DNA from: Epiperipatus broadwayi
Taxonomy: Eukaryota > Onychophora > Udeonychophora > Euonychophora > Peripatidae
Assembly (NCBI GenBank): GCA_028023455.1
Contig: JAQFVV010000042.1
Span: 6,099,922 to 6,163,921 of the forward strand
DNA length: 64,000 nt
Direction: 5' to 3'
Part shown: positions 22,901 through 35,860 of the stretch, piece after piece
Position numbering within the stretch: position 1 is the first letter of the stretch
Layout of the letters: every line of letters begins with the position of its first letter
Notes under the pieces: model-generated
The model's database searches: none
What the model was told of the DNA's origin: nothing
Seen by the model: only the letters and a program-made list of their open reading frames with translations
Made by a program: the position numbers and the translations under genes

Positions 22901-24600
22901 TTTTGCATAACTTTATGCAACAATGAAAATGTAATCACCTTATTAATTGAAAATTAAATAACCGAAATTAAATATATTTGTGATAATAAAACTCAGACTA
23001 ATATTAAGATATTTTAATTTTTTATGCATACGCCATAAAATGATTTGAACTCAAAGCAAACAAAAAAAAGTAGTGAATTAAAGCAAAATTTAAATTACAC
23101 TGTTTGATTTTTTTCTCATGAATATTCCTTTTTTTTTTTTTAAATTCATTTATTTTGGGTTTTTTTCTTTCTTAGACAATTATTCAAAAAATATCCTTGA
23201 AGTCATTATAAATATCATAATAAACTTTTATATTTTTTTATCTAGTTTAAAATATTTTAATATTTAAAAAATGCTGAAGTGGGAAATATGTGGCAGATGT
23301 CAATATTTTGTAAATTAGTTTTAAAAGTATTTTATATATTCTTTATTAATTAAAATAGTGATTTTTTATAAAATGCCCCCCCCCCCCCCGAAAAGTTAAA
23401 TTTACTTATATCTAAAATTTTGCATTTACACAATAAATACTGCATTTTTGTCTGAAAAGTAGTCTTTCTATTTGTTTGTTCTATCAATGTCTTTAGTATT
23501 CTAGTTGATATTTTTATATTTCAAAAATAATTTTATTCAGGAAAAACTGGAGTTACATTAGCAATTCATAGACAATAAGTAGGTATAAATAATATTCCAT
23601 TATTAAATATGACTATATATAGTAGATACAGGTCACACAGTCAATATATATATATATATACTGTGGGTGCAGTTCATTTATAAGAATTAACTTGTGATAT
23701 TTTTAGATTCACCATTGTACAATAAAAATAGTGAAATGGATTTGCTAAGATAGAAATATAAAATAAAACAAAACATTAATCTGATTTAAGATCAGCCAAC
23801 CATTTTTGTTTCTTATATGATATTTAGCAAAATGAAATGGGAATGGTCCATTTTAAATATTTAAATTTTTTTGACAAAAATTAGAATTAGTACAATTTTT
23901 TTCACATCTCAAATTAAATAAATCATATGTATATATATGTTAAGGCTAGTTTGTGTATATAGTATGTAATTTATAAATATGTTATTATAATTAATTCATT
24001 TTTAATATTTAACAAAACATTATTAGATATGGCAATACATTTGTTTATTTAGAATACTTTTAATTTCTATTTATAGTAGTTAATGTTTGATCAGAAAACT
24101 GTCAAATTACTTTTCTAAATCTTTCAAATTGTTTATTGTTGGCTGAAAATAAAACTGCAAATATTGAAACATTATTTTTTTATTAATCTATATTCATACA
24201 AAAAAATAATATATTCAGCTATAATAATCATTTTAAACATCTCATTTAGTATTAATAAATAGGGAATAAAAAAAATACATTATTTTGTAAATTTTGTTTT
24301 GAGCAAAAGTAAATGAATATTGTAACTTAGTATTTTTTAAAAAATATTTTTATTTTGGTATTAGTACTTCAAAAGTTTTCTCAAATCATTTAATTTTTAT
24401 TGAGGGCTATTCTATATATGTGTGCCAAGTATGTTTTAATTTTATTTTCAAACGCTAGCTTTTTTGTTATTTTTTTTTAATGAGTATATTTTGAAACCTT
24501 AATAAAAAATGTTATTTAAGTTAAACCTAACTTCTGTTAAAGTAATAAATTTTGGCAGTTATAAAAATTTAAGCAGTCTTTTTTAATTTTGTCCTGATTT
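19990..24600. other. Long AT-rich intronic stretch
   Basis: No coding exon or recognisable transposon protein was found. It contains homopolymer G/C runs (21955-21967, 22732-22741, 23376-23389) and a TA microsatellite near 23645-23660. Open frames such as 20958-21215 and 21687-21923 have composition typical of random A/T sequence. Confidence 0.5.
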
Positions 24601-25293
24601 TAAAAATTTGGAGAATTTTAAGAGCCATATTCATAATATTTTATATTTATTAAAAATATTAAGCCAATATTTACATAAAATAAGCAATAAACTATGCTGA
24701 TTTGTACAGGTTTTTTTTTAACTCTTTTGACATCCAGTATGCTATTTTGAATTTTAAAATTACAATTAATATAATTTACAGTCTATCTTATGTTTGAATG
24801 CAATAAAAATAAAAATATGTACATTATTATTAAGAGCAAATATGAAAAAATGTAATGAAGCTAATAAAATAGTAATTACCTAAAAAAAAAAAAATTAAAA
24901 AAAATATTTTTAATGTTTTAAAAAAATGTTTATTTTTACTTTAAATTTTGAAAGTTAAATGTTAAAATGATACTTTCATAAACAGCTTCATCACATTTGT
25001 CACAAAATGCTGAAAAAAATGATATATAATGTCTTACCTGAGGTAATTTTTTTATATAAAAATTATAAAAAGGATGCGATTGGTAACTTCCATTTTTACT
25101 AGCTAACCTAGATCCTGTCCTTCATACCAGGGTATCTTTTAGAAATGTTTGGTTGTCTTTCCATTCAGGGTATCTGTTAAAAAAATGTTTGTTTTTTAGT
25201 GGGGGGGGGTAACAAGAACAGCTTATAAGTTGATATGCAAAGAGAACTTTATTAAATTGTAATGTGTTACTATATTATAATATATTAATTATT

Positions 25294-27198
25294 GGTAGTT
25301 GTTGGTTAGACCTCCACACCGCATGATGGCGTTTTTCTTGGAAAAATATAACTTATGAACATTCCCAGGCCTTTTTTTTTATTTGAATTCCTTGTTTTTT
25401 TACTTCTTTTTTTTTTTTTATTTACAAATAAATTAAACACAAATTTTATTTTATTTTTTGTAAACATTTATTTTTATTAACATCAACAAAAATAAATAAT
25501 TATAAAATAAAATCAACATTTTTCGTTTTTTTTGTGGGGTTTCTTTTTGTTTTTTAAATGTAAAACTTAGTATGCTTATTATGGTTGTATTTTTGTTTTC
25601 CTATTTTTGTTTAAAAAATAAATCCTAAAGTTAGTAAGCTTTTTTTTTGTTTGGTTTCACTTTCTTTTTTTTTTTAAATAACCTCACCAAATTAAAAACT
25701 CGATAGTTTTTTTTTTTTTTGGTTCCGCTTGAAATGGTATTATTTAGCCATCCCGTTTCACCTACTATGTTCCATCGTAGTTAGTATATTTTCCAACAGT
25801 TCGAACCCTCACAGTCCTCGTATATAATCAGAATAATTTATTTTGCTATGTAATAGCATATATTTACATGTATGTGCGGATATGTGCGCACATTTAAGAT
25901 ATATTAGTCTGTATGCATAGTGTGAACTTTATTATATGTGTGTAACCACTTACACAAGCCGTAATGCAATGGATTTAAAGAAGCAATATAAATTTGAAAT
26001 ATTCACAGTTAAAAAACTCGTTATTTAAATGCATTGGTATATAAATTTCAATTCCCGGGATAGTTTCGCACACATATATAGTAAAATGTTTACAAACTTA
26101 AACTCTTTTTAAAAAAAGTTATGTTTTTATAAAAAAAAAAAGTTGTCAATTCTTGGGAAACCATCTGTAAGCAATCAGCAACAAACGAAATTAACCTATC
26201 CTTAGGGTCTTATAGACATTGGCCCCGCTTATGTTTTCCCTATTTAGTATATTCATTGCAACCTTTGAACAATAATTAGAAAACAATAAATTTCTTAAGA
26301 TAACAATTAATGAAACTTTGGATTAAAATTTTAAATATAAAAACTTGCCTATTTCTTAAATTAAATTCTAAAACTCTAAACGCTTGTTAAATAATAACTT
26401 ATTCAGTTATTATTCTATTACTTGCTAATATTTGTTTTGTATATGTTTACTTTATAACTCACCTGCGTGTGTCATTCAATGCACTTATGTTTATTTAATC
26501 TATATTTAAGAATTAAAATATATTAAATTATAAACGTGTTGCGTATCATTCGTAGTCCATTCCAAATCTTAGTTAAATTCCTTAATACTAGCATTAATTA
26601 TTAATTTATGCATCAACAAATTTCACATTTATTACGGTTTCTTTTTTTGGTACAAATAAATTTAAAAAAGTTGTTCGCGGCTACAGTAATATATCAAATA
26701 TATAGCTTGAACAAAGTGGTCGTTAATTGCGAGAATCAAACGTCTAGGTTTGTCTGCGCTGTGTTCTTTGACTCATTGAGGTTATCAAGAATACATTATT
26801 TGATGCGGTACTTCCTTCAAAGTATTGTTCAGACATACTCTTTGACAAGGTTTTTCACCTTAAAACTTGACTACAGAAGTGTGTAAACCCTCCCATAATT
26901 ATTGCTTGGTCAAATCGTGTGATTTCAATAAAAAAAAAAAATTTTTTTATTTACAATTAACCGATTTATACATAATTGTAAGACACACATCCTCACATGA
27001 TACCGTAAAAAAGTGTGAAGTGTGCGAATTCGCCGAAATAATTTACTGTCATGTGACAACGCAGACTGCAATGTGTAGTACAACAGAACTTGTATACATG
27101 TAACACATGCCCGTGAAAATATGTTCGGCTGCGTAAATGGCGTTTTATGTGTTTTAGCACATAAATCACGCGGCGTGGATGTCTAACCAATAACTACC
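25294..27198. mobile_element. Family III terminal-inverted-repeat element with 8-bp target duplication
   Basis: 1905 bp. Left terminus GGTAGTTGTTGGTTAGAC, right terminus (reverse complement) GGTAGTTATTGGTTAGAC, followed on both sides by CTCCACACCGC or ATCCACGCCGC. It is flanked by a perfect 8-bp repeat TAATTATT (25286-25293, 27199-27206). The empty site can be read from neighbouring tandem units (for example about 27350-27370), where the flanks join without interruption. GG termini with an 8-bp duplication would suit Merlin-like or other superfamilies, but no transposase is encoded. The largest open frame (26608-26886, + strand) resembles nothing I know. Confidence 0.88.
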
Positions 27199-27292
27199 TA
27201 ATTATTATATTATATTATTGAAAAATAAGGTGTGATCTAAAATGCGCATTATTTTCAAGTAAAAAGTGTACTCAAATAAATATCAAACAGTG

Positions 27293-27590
27293 AGAACAGC
27301 TTATGAGATAGTATGCAAAGAGAACTTTAGTAAATTGTAAATGTATTACTATATTATATATTAATTATTATATTATATTATTGAAAAATGGGGTGTGACC
27401 TATTCTTTTCAAGTAAAAAGTGTACTCAAATATCAAACAGTAAGAACAGCTTATGAGATATTACACAAAGAGAACTTTAGTAAATTATAATGTATTAATA
27501 TTATATATATATATTAATTATTATATTATTGAAAATGGGGTTTGACCTAAAGTATATATTCTTTTCAAGTAAAAAGTGTACTCAAAAAAA
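27293..27590 (+). repeat. Tandem units of family IV, period about 150 bp
   Basis: Two units each start AGAACAGCTTATGAGATA and contain CAAAGAGAACTTTAGTAAAT, a TAATTATTATATTA core, GGGGT(G/T)TGACCT and AAGTAAAAAGTGTACTCAAA. The preceding unit is the one broken by family III (25211-25293 joined to 27199-27292). Copy B has the same array near 30732-31060. Confidence 0.8.
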
Positions 27591-28600
27591 AAGTCAATCA
27601 AAAATTTATCTAAGATAAAATGAATAAAAACTGTAACTAAATCAATAAACATCAAAATAAACATTTATTATGAGTACTGATTACATAAATGTGTGGAAGG
27701 TGATGTATATTAGTAGATAGCTGAGGGTGCATATTTTTATTGTCATTGAAATTGTCTAAAATTCTACTGCACATTTATTGTTTTTCTACAATTTCATTAT
27801 ATAAGTAATAAAAAACACTTCTCATTGAATTTCTGGCCAGCACACTCTCAATGTTGATTCCAAGTTCAAACTAGTCGTGAAGATCTAGATGCAATTCCCA
27901 TGCTTGTCCTGCAAATTAAATGACCTCACTAACATTTTTTTTTTTTTTGATCATTGCAGTTTCTAGATATGAATTATTACTAAAATTGTCACTAAAATTA
28001 GCTTCTACAAAGAATAAGGCTTAGAATACATATGTGGCAATCGGAGAAAGCAATCGGAGCAACCTATGAGAGTCCATACATTTTTATGAATTCTAAATCA
28101 AAAAAAAAAGAGAAGAAAAAATTAAAAATAGCATTTCAAAAAAAAAAAAATCATAAAAAAATTTTATCATAGAAAAAAAATACATACATCTGTTTGAACA
28201 AAGAGAAGGCTCACGGATGTATACATCAGCAGTTGAATAATCTCAGCAAGTGTAAAGAGAGTCCATTTCAACCATAAAGCCATTTTACGAATGTTAAATC
28301 TTAAAAAAAAAAAAGAGTAAAAGAATATATTAAAATTGCTTTTTCAAAAAAAAAAAATCTAAATTTCATTGTAGAAAAAAAATTTAGACATCTGTAAAAA
28401 CGTAATAAAATTGCAGATCGAATAATGTAAAAAGCGTAAGTATCAGATGTACTGATTCTGCGTGAGCTCAGTTTAAAATGTAAACTTCCAGTCATATGTA
28501 CAGTCATATTTATAATATTTTATATTTTTTAAAAATATTAAGCTAATATTTACATAAAATAAGCAATAAACTATGCTGATTTGTACAGATTTTGTTTTTG

Positions 28601-30359
28601 TTTAATATTAATATTTCATACTTAGTATTGTATTCCAATGTTGTATTTAAAAATTTTAAATTAATATAAATTCATTGTAGTATATCTGTGAATATATATT
28701 ATTGAAATTATGTTATTATGAATAGAATAATAACTTTTTGTAGTTTTATTAATATCTAGATTTTTTTTATGAACTCAAGATTTTAATTTGATAAGTTATT
28801 AGATATCACTACTTCCAGTATTTCTGAATATTTATGTTATATTCATATATTTGTATGCACACACATATGTAGTCCATTTATGTATATATATATTCTTGTG
28901 TTTTTGATTCTTGCAGTTTTTTTTCTCTTAAATTTAATAATTATCCATATATATTGTATTCTAATGCTCTATTTAAGAAATGGAAGTTAATTTTAAAATA
29001 AAGCTATATAATAATTAATGTTTAGCTTTAAGATTGTATATAACCAATCAGATTCATGAATTTTGTAGTACACTCCTTATTGGGGTTTTTTTTTTTTTTA
29101 TCTGTGTATATATTAAACCGCTCTCGTTCATTAGATATTTCAAATATCAAAAGTTTGGACATTTTCACAGTGAAATAATAGTATTGTGTATATGTATATA
29201 TATTAAACTATTAATGTGTTGTTAAATACAAACCACATAGAGAAACAAATAAAAGTATGCATAGTTTAAAAAAAACACAAAATGAATGTGCCACAAGATT
29301 TGTGAATCTAATTGATCGATACCATATATTCTTCATGATATGATGTATACATCCTTTTTATAGGATTAAAAATGAGATATATTTTGTCATTTTCTTGTGT
29401 GATGTGTGCTAAATGTCATATTAATAGTTTAAATACCATATACATATGTGCAATTTTATATGTGTATTTATGCATTGAAAATATAGAGAATGGACTATTA
29501 TTTTGTTATGGAAATCAAGTATTCATATCTGTGGCTCATCTGATGACAATAGATTCTTTTTGAAATACATGTTTAATAAATGAAGGCTTTTAAAAGTTTT
29601 TGCAGTCAATGATAATTAATAATTTTATAGATAGATGAAGAATGTTATATAATTTATGAATCTGATTGATATACACACACATACATATTGTACCTACTGA
29701 AATTTGAAATCAGTTTCAATATGTAGAGAAATGTTAGTCATAAAATTTTTATTTTGTTCAATTTTAATAGTGAATACGTTAACCAGGGGAGCATTGGACT
29801 ATGTTGCTATAACATCATATAATATTGAGAAAAATAAATGTTTATTATTAATTGTTGTGCATAAAAATTATGAATTGACTTCATTCATTTTAGAAATGAA
29901 TGTGTAAATAATAAAGTTTATAGTTTTGAAAAAGTTAGTTTTTTCTTTATTATATATATTTTCATTACTGCATTCACGATAACTGATTACAAACAATACA
30001 CCTAATTATTTAATGTCTCTATTGTATTTTATTTGTATAATATTGTGTTGAAAAATGTGTGTAAAAAGTATATTTCCATTGTAGTATGAAAGAATGTAGT
30101 CTTAATTGCTTAGTTTTATATTGGAGTGAAGTCCAAAGACACCATCTTTAATTTTTTTTAAAAATTACAAGAAATATAATTTATAATATATTTTCTATTT
30201 TATTACAATAAGTATAGGGGATTATAAACTGAGCACTGTGTTTGGTCATGTGTATCAGTTGTATGAGATAGGGCGCTTGAAAATCTGAGTTCAAATTCCC
30301 TATACTTACAATTTGTGAAGAGTGCCTGGTTTTCAAATATTTATTACAATAAATATAAA
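28601..30359. other. AT-rich non-coding stretch
   Basis: No gene or element recognised. A segment around 30208-30310 starts with AAGTATAGGGGATT and ends with AATTCCCTATACTT, a 10-12 bp inverted repeat enclosing about 85 nt. It has a weak GAGTTCAAATTCC resemblance to a tRNA B box; it could be a small SINE or foldback. Confidence 0.45.
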
Positions 30360-32000
30360 CATATATACATTGTTAGAAAGAGCAGATATGTAAGAATATA
30401 ATAAAGCTGATAAAATAATTATTACCTCAAAAAAAAAAATATGAAAAAAAGAGGTTTTTAACACTTTTAAACATCTTTAGTTTTACACTGGTTTACAAAT
30501 TCTAAATTTTGAAAGTTTAATGTTAAAATGACAAGTTCATAGACAGCTTCATCACATTTGTCATAAATTGCTGGAAAAAAAAAATATGTCTTACCTGAAA
30601 TAATTTTTCAGTGAAAAAATTACAAAAACAATGCAATTGTTATCTTTCATTTTTACTAACTGATCCAGATCCTATCCTTCCATATCAGGGTATCTGTTAG
30701 AAATGTTTGGTTTTTAGTGGGGGGGGGGGGGGAAATAGCAGTAATAATTTACAAGATATTATGCAAAGAGAACTTTAGTAAATAGTAATGTATTATATTA
30801 TAAAATATTATATATTCATTATTATATTATATTAGTGAAAAATAGGGTGTGACCTAAAATGTGTATTATTTTCAAGTAAAATGTGCTCAAATAAATATCA
30901 AACAGTAAGAACAGCTTATGAGATATTATGCAAAGAGAACTTTAATAAATTGTAATATATTTAAAAATATAATTAATTATATTATTGGGGAAGAGGGGTC
31001 ACCTAAAATATATATTCTTTTAAAGTAAATAAAGTGTACTCAAAAAATAAATATCAAACAAAAATTTCTCTTAGATAAAATGAATAAAAACTAAGTCAAA
31101 TCAATAAACATCAAAATAAACAAATTTATTATGAGCACTGATTATATGTGTGTGGGGGAGATGATGTATGAGATTGGATGGCCGAGGGTATGTTATTGAG
31201 TCTGGATGTGTCTGTTTTTATATCATTGAAATGTATTGTCTAAAATTATATAACATATTTATTGTTTTCTACATATATTTAATTATATAAAAAAATAAGT
31301 AATAAAAGTAGGTAATAAAACTAATTGAATACTCAAATAAAATCATAATATATCTTGCCTATTGCACTAAATGTACGTATATGATCAAGTTTGGATGTGT
31401 ATTTTTTTATATCATTGAAATGTATTGTTTAAAATTCTATAGCATATTTATTGTTTTCTACATATATTTAATTATCTAAAAAAATAAGTAATAAAAGTAA
31501 TTGAATACTCATTGATTCCTGGTTAAATGTTAGCAAGTGTTTCAAATTTGAATCCAGTCATGAAAGCATTAAATGTAGTAACCACGGTTGTCCTTGCAGA
31601 TAAAAAATGACTCCAATCCTTTTTTTTTTTGACATTGCAGCTTCCAAATGCCACGAAACGAGCTTCTAGAAAAAGGGCTTACCAACACACATCGGCAATT
31701 TTATATCCATATCAAGTAGTAAGTGAATGCAATTCATCCGTAAAGTTTTACAGTTTAGAAAATCTAAAAAAAAATGAGAAAAAAATTAATTAAAAATTGT
31801 ATTTTAAAAAAAAAAAATCTAAATTTTATCATAGAAAAAAAATCATACCTCATTTTCATCATAACAAAATGGCGGATCAAATGGTTTAATACCCGTATGT
31901 GTACGATTTACTGATTCCGAGCAAACACAATTGAAACTCTAAACTTCTGAACAGAGGCTCTAGGGGGCGCTTTGGACTAAAAGAGTTCAAAGCATAAATA
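30360..32000 (+). repeat. Family IV repeat, copy B
   Basis: Same order of blocks as copy A: ACAGCTTCATCACATTTGTC at about 30543, GTCTTACCTGA, ATCAGGGTATCTGTTAGAAA with a 14-base G run at 30719-30732, two AACAGCTTATGAGATATT-type units, AAAATGAATAAAAACTAAG, AATAAACATCAAAATAAAC, then A-rich terminal segments and TTTACTGATTCCG. It is uninterrupted, so it shows the pre-insertion layout of copy A. About 1.6-1.7 kb. Confidence 0.75.
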
Positions 32001-32954
32001 TTGTCATATGTAGTAATTATAATTTTTTTTGTCATTATTTTATGTAATAAAGATTTTTTTATAGGATGCTGACTGAAAAAAGAATTAATACAGACTGTTG
32101 CTTTAGTTTTCTCTAATGTCAGTTAAAAAAATGTATAAATAGAACTAAACAGAATATACTTGTTCTCTGGTATCTTGGCTTCAATAGAAGCGAATGTTAA
32201 GTTCCTTTTTGTAAATTTTTATTTATTTTTAAAAATAAATAATTATCAACAGGATAGAATGATGCTATGAAAGCAATAGTATTAATCCATTAACTGGGCA
32301 GATTTATCGGGAATTTGTGAGGCGACAATTTATTGAAGATTGAAAATAATTCGTAGTATTTTTAAAAAACCATTGGAATATTTCTTTGCTATTAAAAATG
32401 GATATTACTTTTTAATGATAAGATCTAAATGTTGACAACATTAAAATGTACACAAAGATCATGTTCACTTGCTGATATAATTTTAAGAGATTGATAGATT
32501 ATTTATACATAAGATAAAAATTGGCTCAATTGCCATCGCAGTAATGGATGAAACTAGCATCTGTTCACTTGTAATGTTTTATGAATCAAATATTTGTTAA
32601 AGGAAAGGATTTTTGCATTGCATCTTCATGGATATAAAATAATGTTTGTACACTTAAAATGTCACAATAGATTGAATACCTGCTAAATGATAGAATAATT
32701 TGGATATTTAGAAAATATCATAATGAATAAACTATGCTTCGAATCTAATAGCTTTTTATGATATTTCTACTCTTTCTGCAATAAAATATCATTGGATTAT
32801 GCTTCAAGAAGTAGACATTAGAATTTTATAGTAGGGAATTTAAACAATATAGGAATAAAAGAAAAAAACTAATTGATTGTTGTGGGTGATGGGACTGGTT
32901 TTTGAGATATTTTTTTAAATAATATTTATACAAAAATTTTTAATTAAAAATTAA

Positions 32955-33065
32955 ATTTTGTGGTTTTTTTTTTTAAGAGGGGGTAATGTTTTTTTTTTTT
33001 ATATTTAATTTTTTTTTTTTTGTGTAGAGTAGATTTAAAATTTGTGTATGTTTTATTTATTGTTT

Positions 33066-33106
<41 letters not shown>

Positions 33107-33140
33107 TGGTTATAAAAAAAATAAAAAAAAAAAAATAAAA
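32955..33140. repeat. Low-complexity T-rich then A-rich block
   Basis: Several long T runs, one of about 37 bases (about 33069-33105), are followed after GTGGTTATA by A-rich runs to about 33140. The T and A halves could pair into a hairpin. Such tracts are prone to length variation and assembly error. Confidence 0.85.
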
Positions 33141-34359
33141 GGTTGTCTTTTTATTAATTTAATAAATTTATAATATAAAAAAAAAAATAAATAATTTATT
33201 GAAAAGGTGGTTTGTGATTTTATATTTTGATGAATATTGTTAGACATTAGAACTATGATACTATTTTGGAAATGTTGCATTTGTGGACAGTGAATCAGGT
33301 TGTTTGCTAATATATATAATAATTATTATTATTTGGTATATATATAACTGTATAGTGTTTATTGATATCAACAGTAGTACAATTTAATTTAAGTAGTGAT
33401 TTAATGTTGTGCCAGGCATTATCAAATGGCCTTGCACAAAGTATGGATTAAGCACAACAAATATATAAATGTGCTATATTGATAATGGAGTGGTCTGAGC
33501 ATTAAAATACCCACACACACCAATTTAAATAATATGAAATTGACATGGAAAATATTGTAAAATAAGCTCATGTATTTTTTTTATTTTTCTATTTTGTATA
33601 TTTTTTATATCACTTTATGTATTGGGCTTTTCTCTGAAAAATTCAAATAGAGAAAGGCAAACTTATTAAACAAGTGAATCAAATGTTGGAACATAGTAGT
33701 AAAATAAATAATTAAAGCAATTGTTCCAACATACTTGTACATTTTTCATTTTGTTAATTACTGCCTCTAAAAACTAATTTTATTCTATAAACAAAGAATG
33801 TTAATTGCTTTTGCAAAAATCTGACCAAAAGCAAAATGTTTGATAAGGCTATAATTAAAATGTTATTATTTTTTTTTTAAATAGAAATTCTTTTGAAATG
33901 AATAGCTGTAATCAAGTGGTCTGAGCATTCAAGATGGATGTCAAACTTAAAATGTAGAATTTAATCGGAAAAATATAAAGGAATGTTTGCAATCTAAGTG
34001 AAAAGCTAGATTAAAAGGATTGGCTGATTCATTCTTCTCAGAGGGATATCTGAATTGGTTCTTATTAGTGGGATGGATAGTGCTGTGGGATTCAGTCTTT
34101 CGTTGGCAGCCATTCTGGGCAAGTCATTCTTTTTGTTGCTCCAGAATTCTCCAAGCGATCAGCTACTTAGAGAGTCATTTATGAATAGTACTATTAGTGA
34201 CATTCGTTAGAACAAGTCCTTTATACAGTTCTTTTAAGAACTCTTGTCTTTGTGGATTCGAATAACTATTGGAGACATCCTAGGAAAATTTATTAAATAA
34301 TCCTCGTTACTATTTAGATATATATAAAAAAAAGAGGATATGAAGCAATATACTAGAGA

Positions 34360-34560
34360 TTCCGGCAAAATGACTGTGGGGTAGACAACTAGCCAGTGCA
34401 CCGCCCTTTCTCTGTCCTAAGCCGCCCAGATGTGACCACGCCAATTCCAACCGCCCAGGAGGATGACCAGTGCCGCCTTACTAAATGGAAGAAATCGTCA
34501 CCACACAGCCAGTTAACTTGAAGCCCACTCAGCCCAGAGGAGAAGAATGAAGACGCAGAT
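34360..34560. other. GC-richer island of unknown nature
   Basis: About 200 bp of clearly higher G+C than the surroundings, with CCGCC recurring about every 24 bases (near 34401, 34425, 34449, 34472). One + frame stays open for roughly 40 codons but has no recognisable family and no obvious splice sites. It may be an unrecognised element's leader or regulatory sequence. Confidence 0.35.
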
Positions 34561-35689
34561 ATAAGTTTATTTTAAGATATTTATTAACATTGAAATAATT
34601 AACTTTTCTATTTCCGATTAGATATATTTTTTTTTTTGTTATTATTATTTATCATTTAAAAATGAGAGAGTCTCTCGCATATGTATAAATTGACGGTTAT
34701 TGCGGTCATAAATGGTAAAGCTTTTACTTAAATCCTTTGAGTGAATGTTTCTATTTCAAATTAGTATTTTCAACAAAGATTGCAATGAGATTTTTTTTTG
34801 TTGTTGTTGTTGCTATGTTGTTGTTATTCCTGAAATTCGTCAAATATAAATATGCATGTATATATATATGTATGCGTACATACGCTTATTATATTCGGTA
34901 AATATGATATCTCATGCTGAATATCAAAAAAAAAATGTATTTAACCGTATATCCTTTTTAAGTTATTTTTTTTGTGACTGCTACACCTCACGATGAGTGT
35001 AAGAAGGGATTGATTTATTATAGATTCCCTATAAGCAAGTACTCTAATAACTTTATATTTAAAATAATAGTAGGTGTATAATTGGGCTGCACGTATATAC
35101 ATGTATAGAAATTTATCTTTGGCAAAACGGAAATAGATACAGTACCTTATGGTGAGTACGATATGGTATCTGAGCCAATGCAACATATTGACTTGTTGAA
35201 AATATGAAATTAGTGATATATTTCATTGTGCAAATATGCATAGTTTTTATTATTATATTTCCTATCAATAAAAAGGTTTTAAAGTTATCAGTAAAAGCGT
35301 ATGCCTGTATGACCGAAAATCTCATATCTGTATATCAAATCACACAACTTAAAATTTATTTCTATTGGGTAAAAGGAGCTCAGACCACTTCCATTACTTA
35401 TAAACATTGTCAATAGTTTTAGGGAATTATTATTGTTCTTATTTAAATTTGGATTTTATCTATTTAAACGCTTTGAAAATCTATATATATTGGGATAATT
35501 AATTATTTAGTATTTTGTTATTATATCATCATTTATATGAAACGGTAATGGGTATTTGGGACTAAATAAATATTTAATCACATTATTAAACTTGTTTCGT
35601 TTTTATAGTATTAGTTATATCGATAAAATGTGTTCTTTCCTTATCAACCACATACCTGTAATAATCATTTAACTTACCCATTTGAAGAC

Positions 35690-35860
35690 CCTAGATGTAG
35701 AGTGACTTGAGCTAGCCACACGGGATATCGCTCTACCGGGGTGTTAAATCTTATTCTTATGCTCCGCTGAACATATGGTATTGCACACCCTTCTAAGAGG
35801 GTGAAAAATTCATTTTTTGATTCTTTTCTAGAAGTGGCGCGCAAAGGTCTATTTTGTAAA
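35690..35860. other. Hairpin-rich patch
   Basis: GTAGAG near 35697 pairs with CTCTAC near 35732, enclosing about 30 nt, and CACCCT-TCTAAG-AGGGTG (35787-35804) is a perfect 6-bp hairpin. This patch has higher G+C than its flanks. No tRNA or other RNA family could be matched. Confidence 0.35.

Larger units (their letters stand above)
24620..28600 (+). repeat. Family IV repeat, copy A (split by family III)
   Basis: Landmarks in order: ACAGCTTCATCACATTTGTC (24980), a GTCTTACCTGA block, a TCAGGGTATCTGTTA block ending in a G run, two to three tandem units, AAAATGAATAAAAACTG, AATAAACATCAAAATAAAC, and a terminal block of A-rich segments. The same order recurs at 30360-32000. Copy A is bounded by a direct repeat of about 90 bp (24623-24712 and 28504-28590, containing AAGCAATAAACTATGCTGAT). 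It is interrupted at 25293/25294 by the family III element. No protein is encoded; the class is unknown. Confidence 0.75.

Noticed and set aside
26608-27103. Two overlapping open frames as transposase of family III
   Set aside because: No catalytic or DNA-binding motif, different frames, and one begins inside the other; they are likely random.
30208-30310. A third tRNA-derived SINE
   Set aside because: Only one weak B-box-like match and an inverted repeat at the ends; no second copy and no target duplication found.
33069-33140. A poly(A)/poly(T) tail marking a processed pseudogene
   Set aside because: No coding remnant precedes or follows the tracts; the region is simply low complexity and possibly prone to assembly error.
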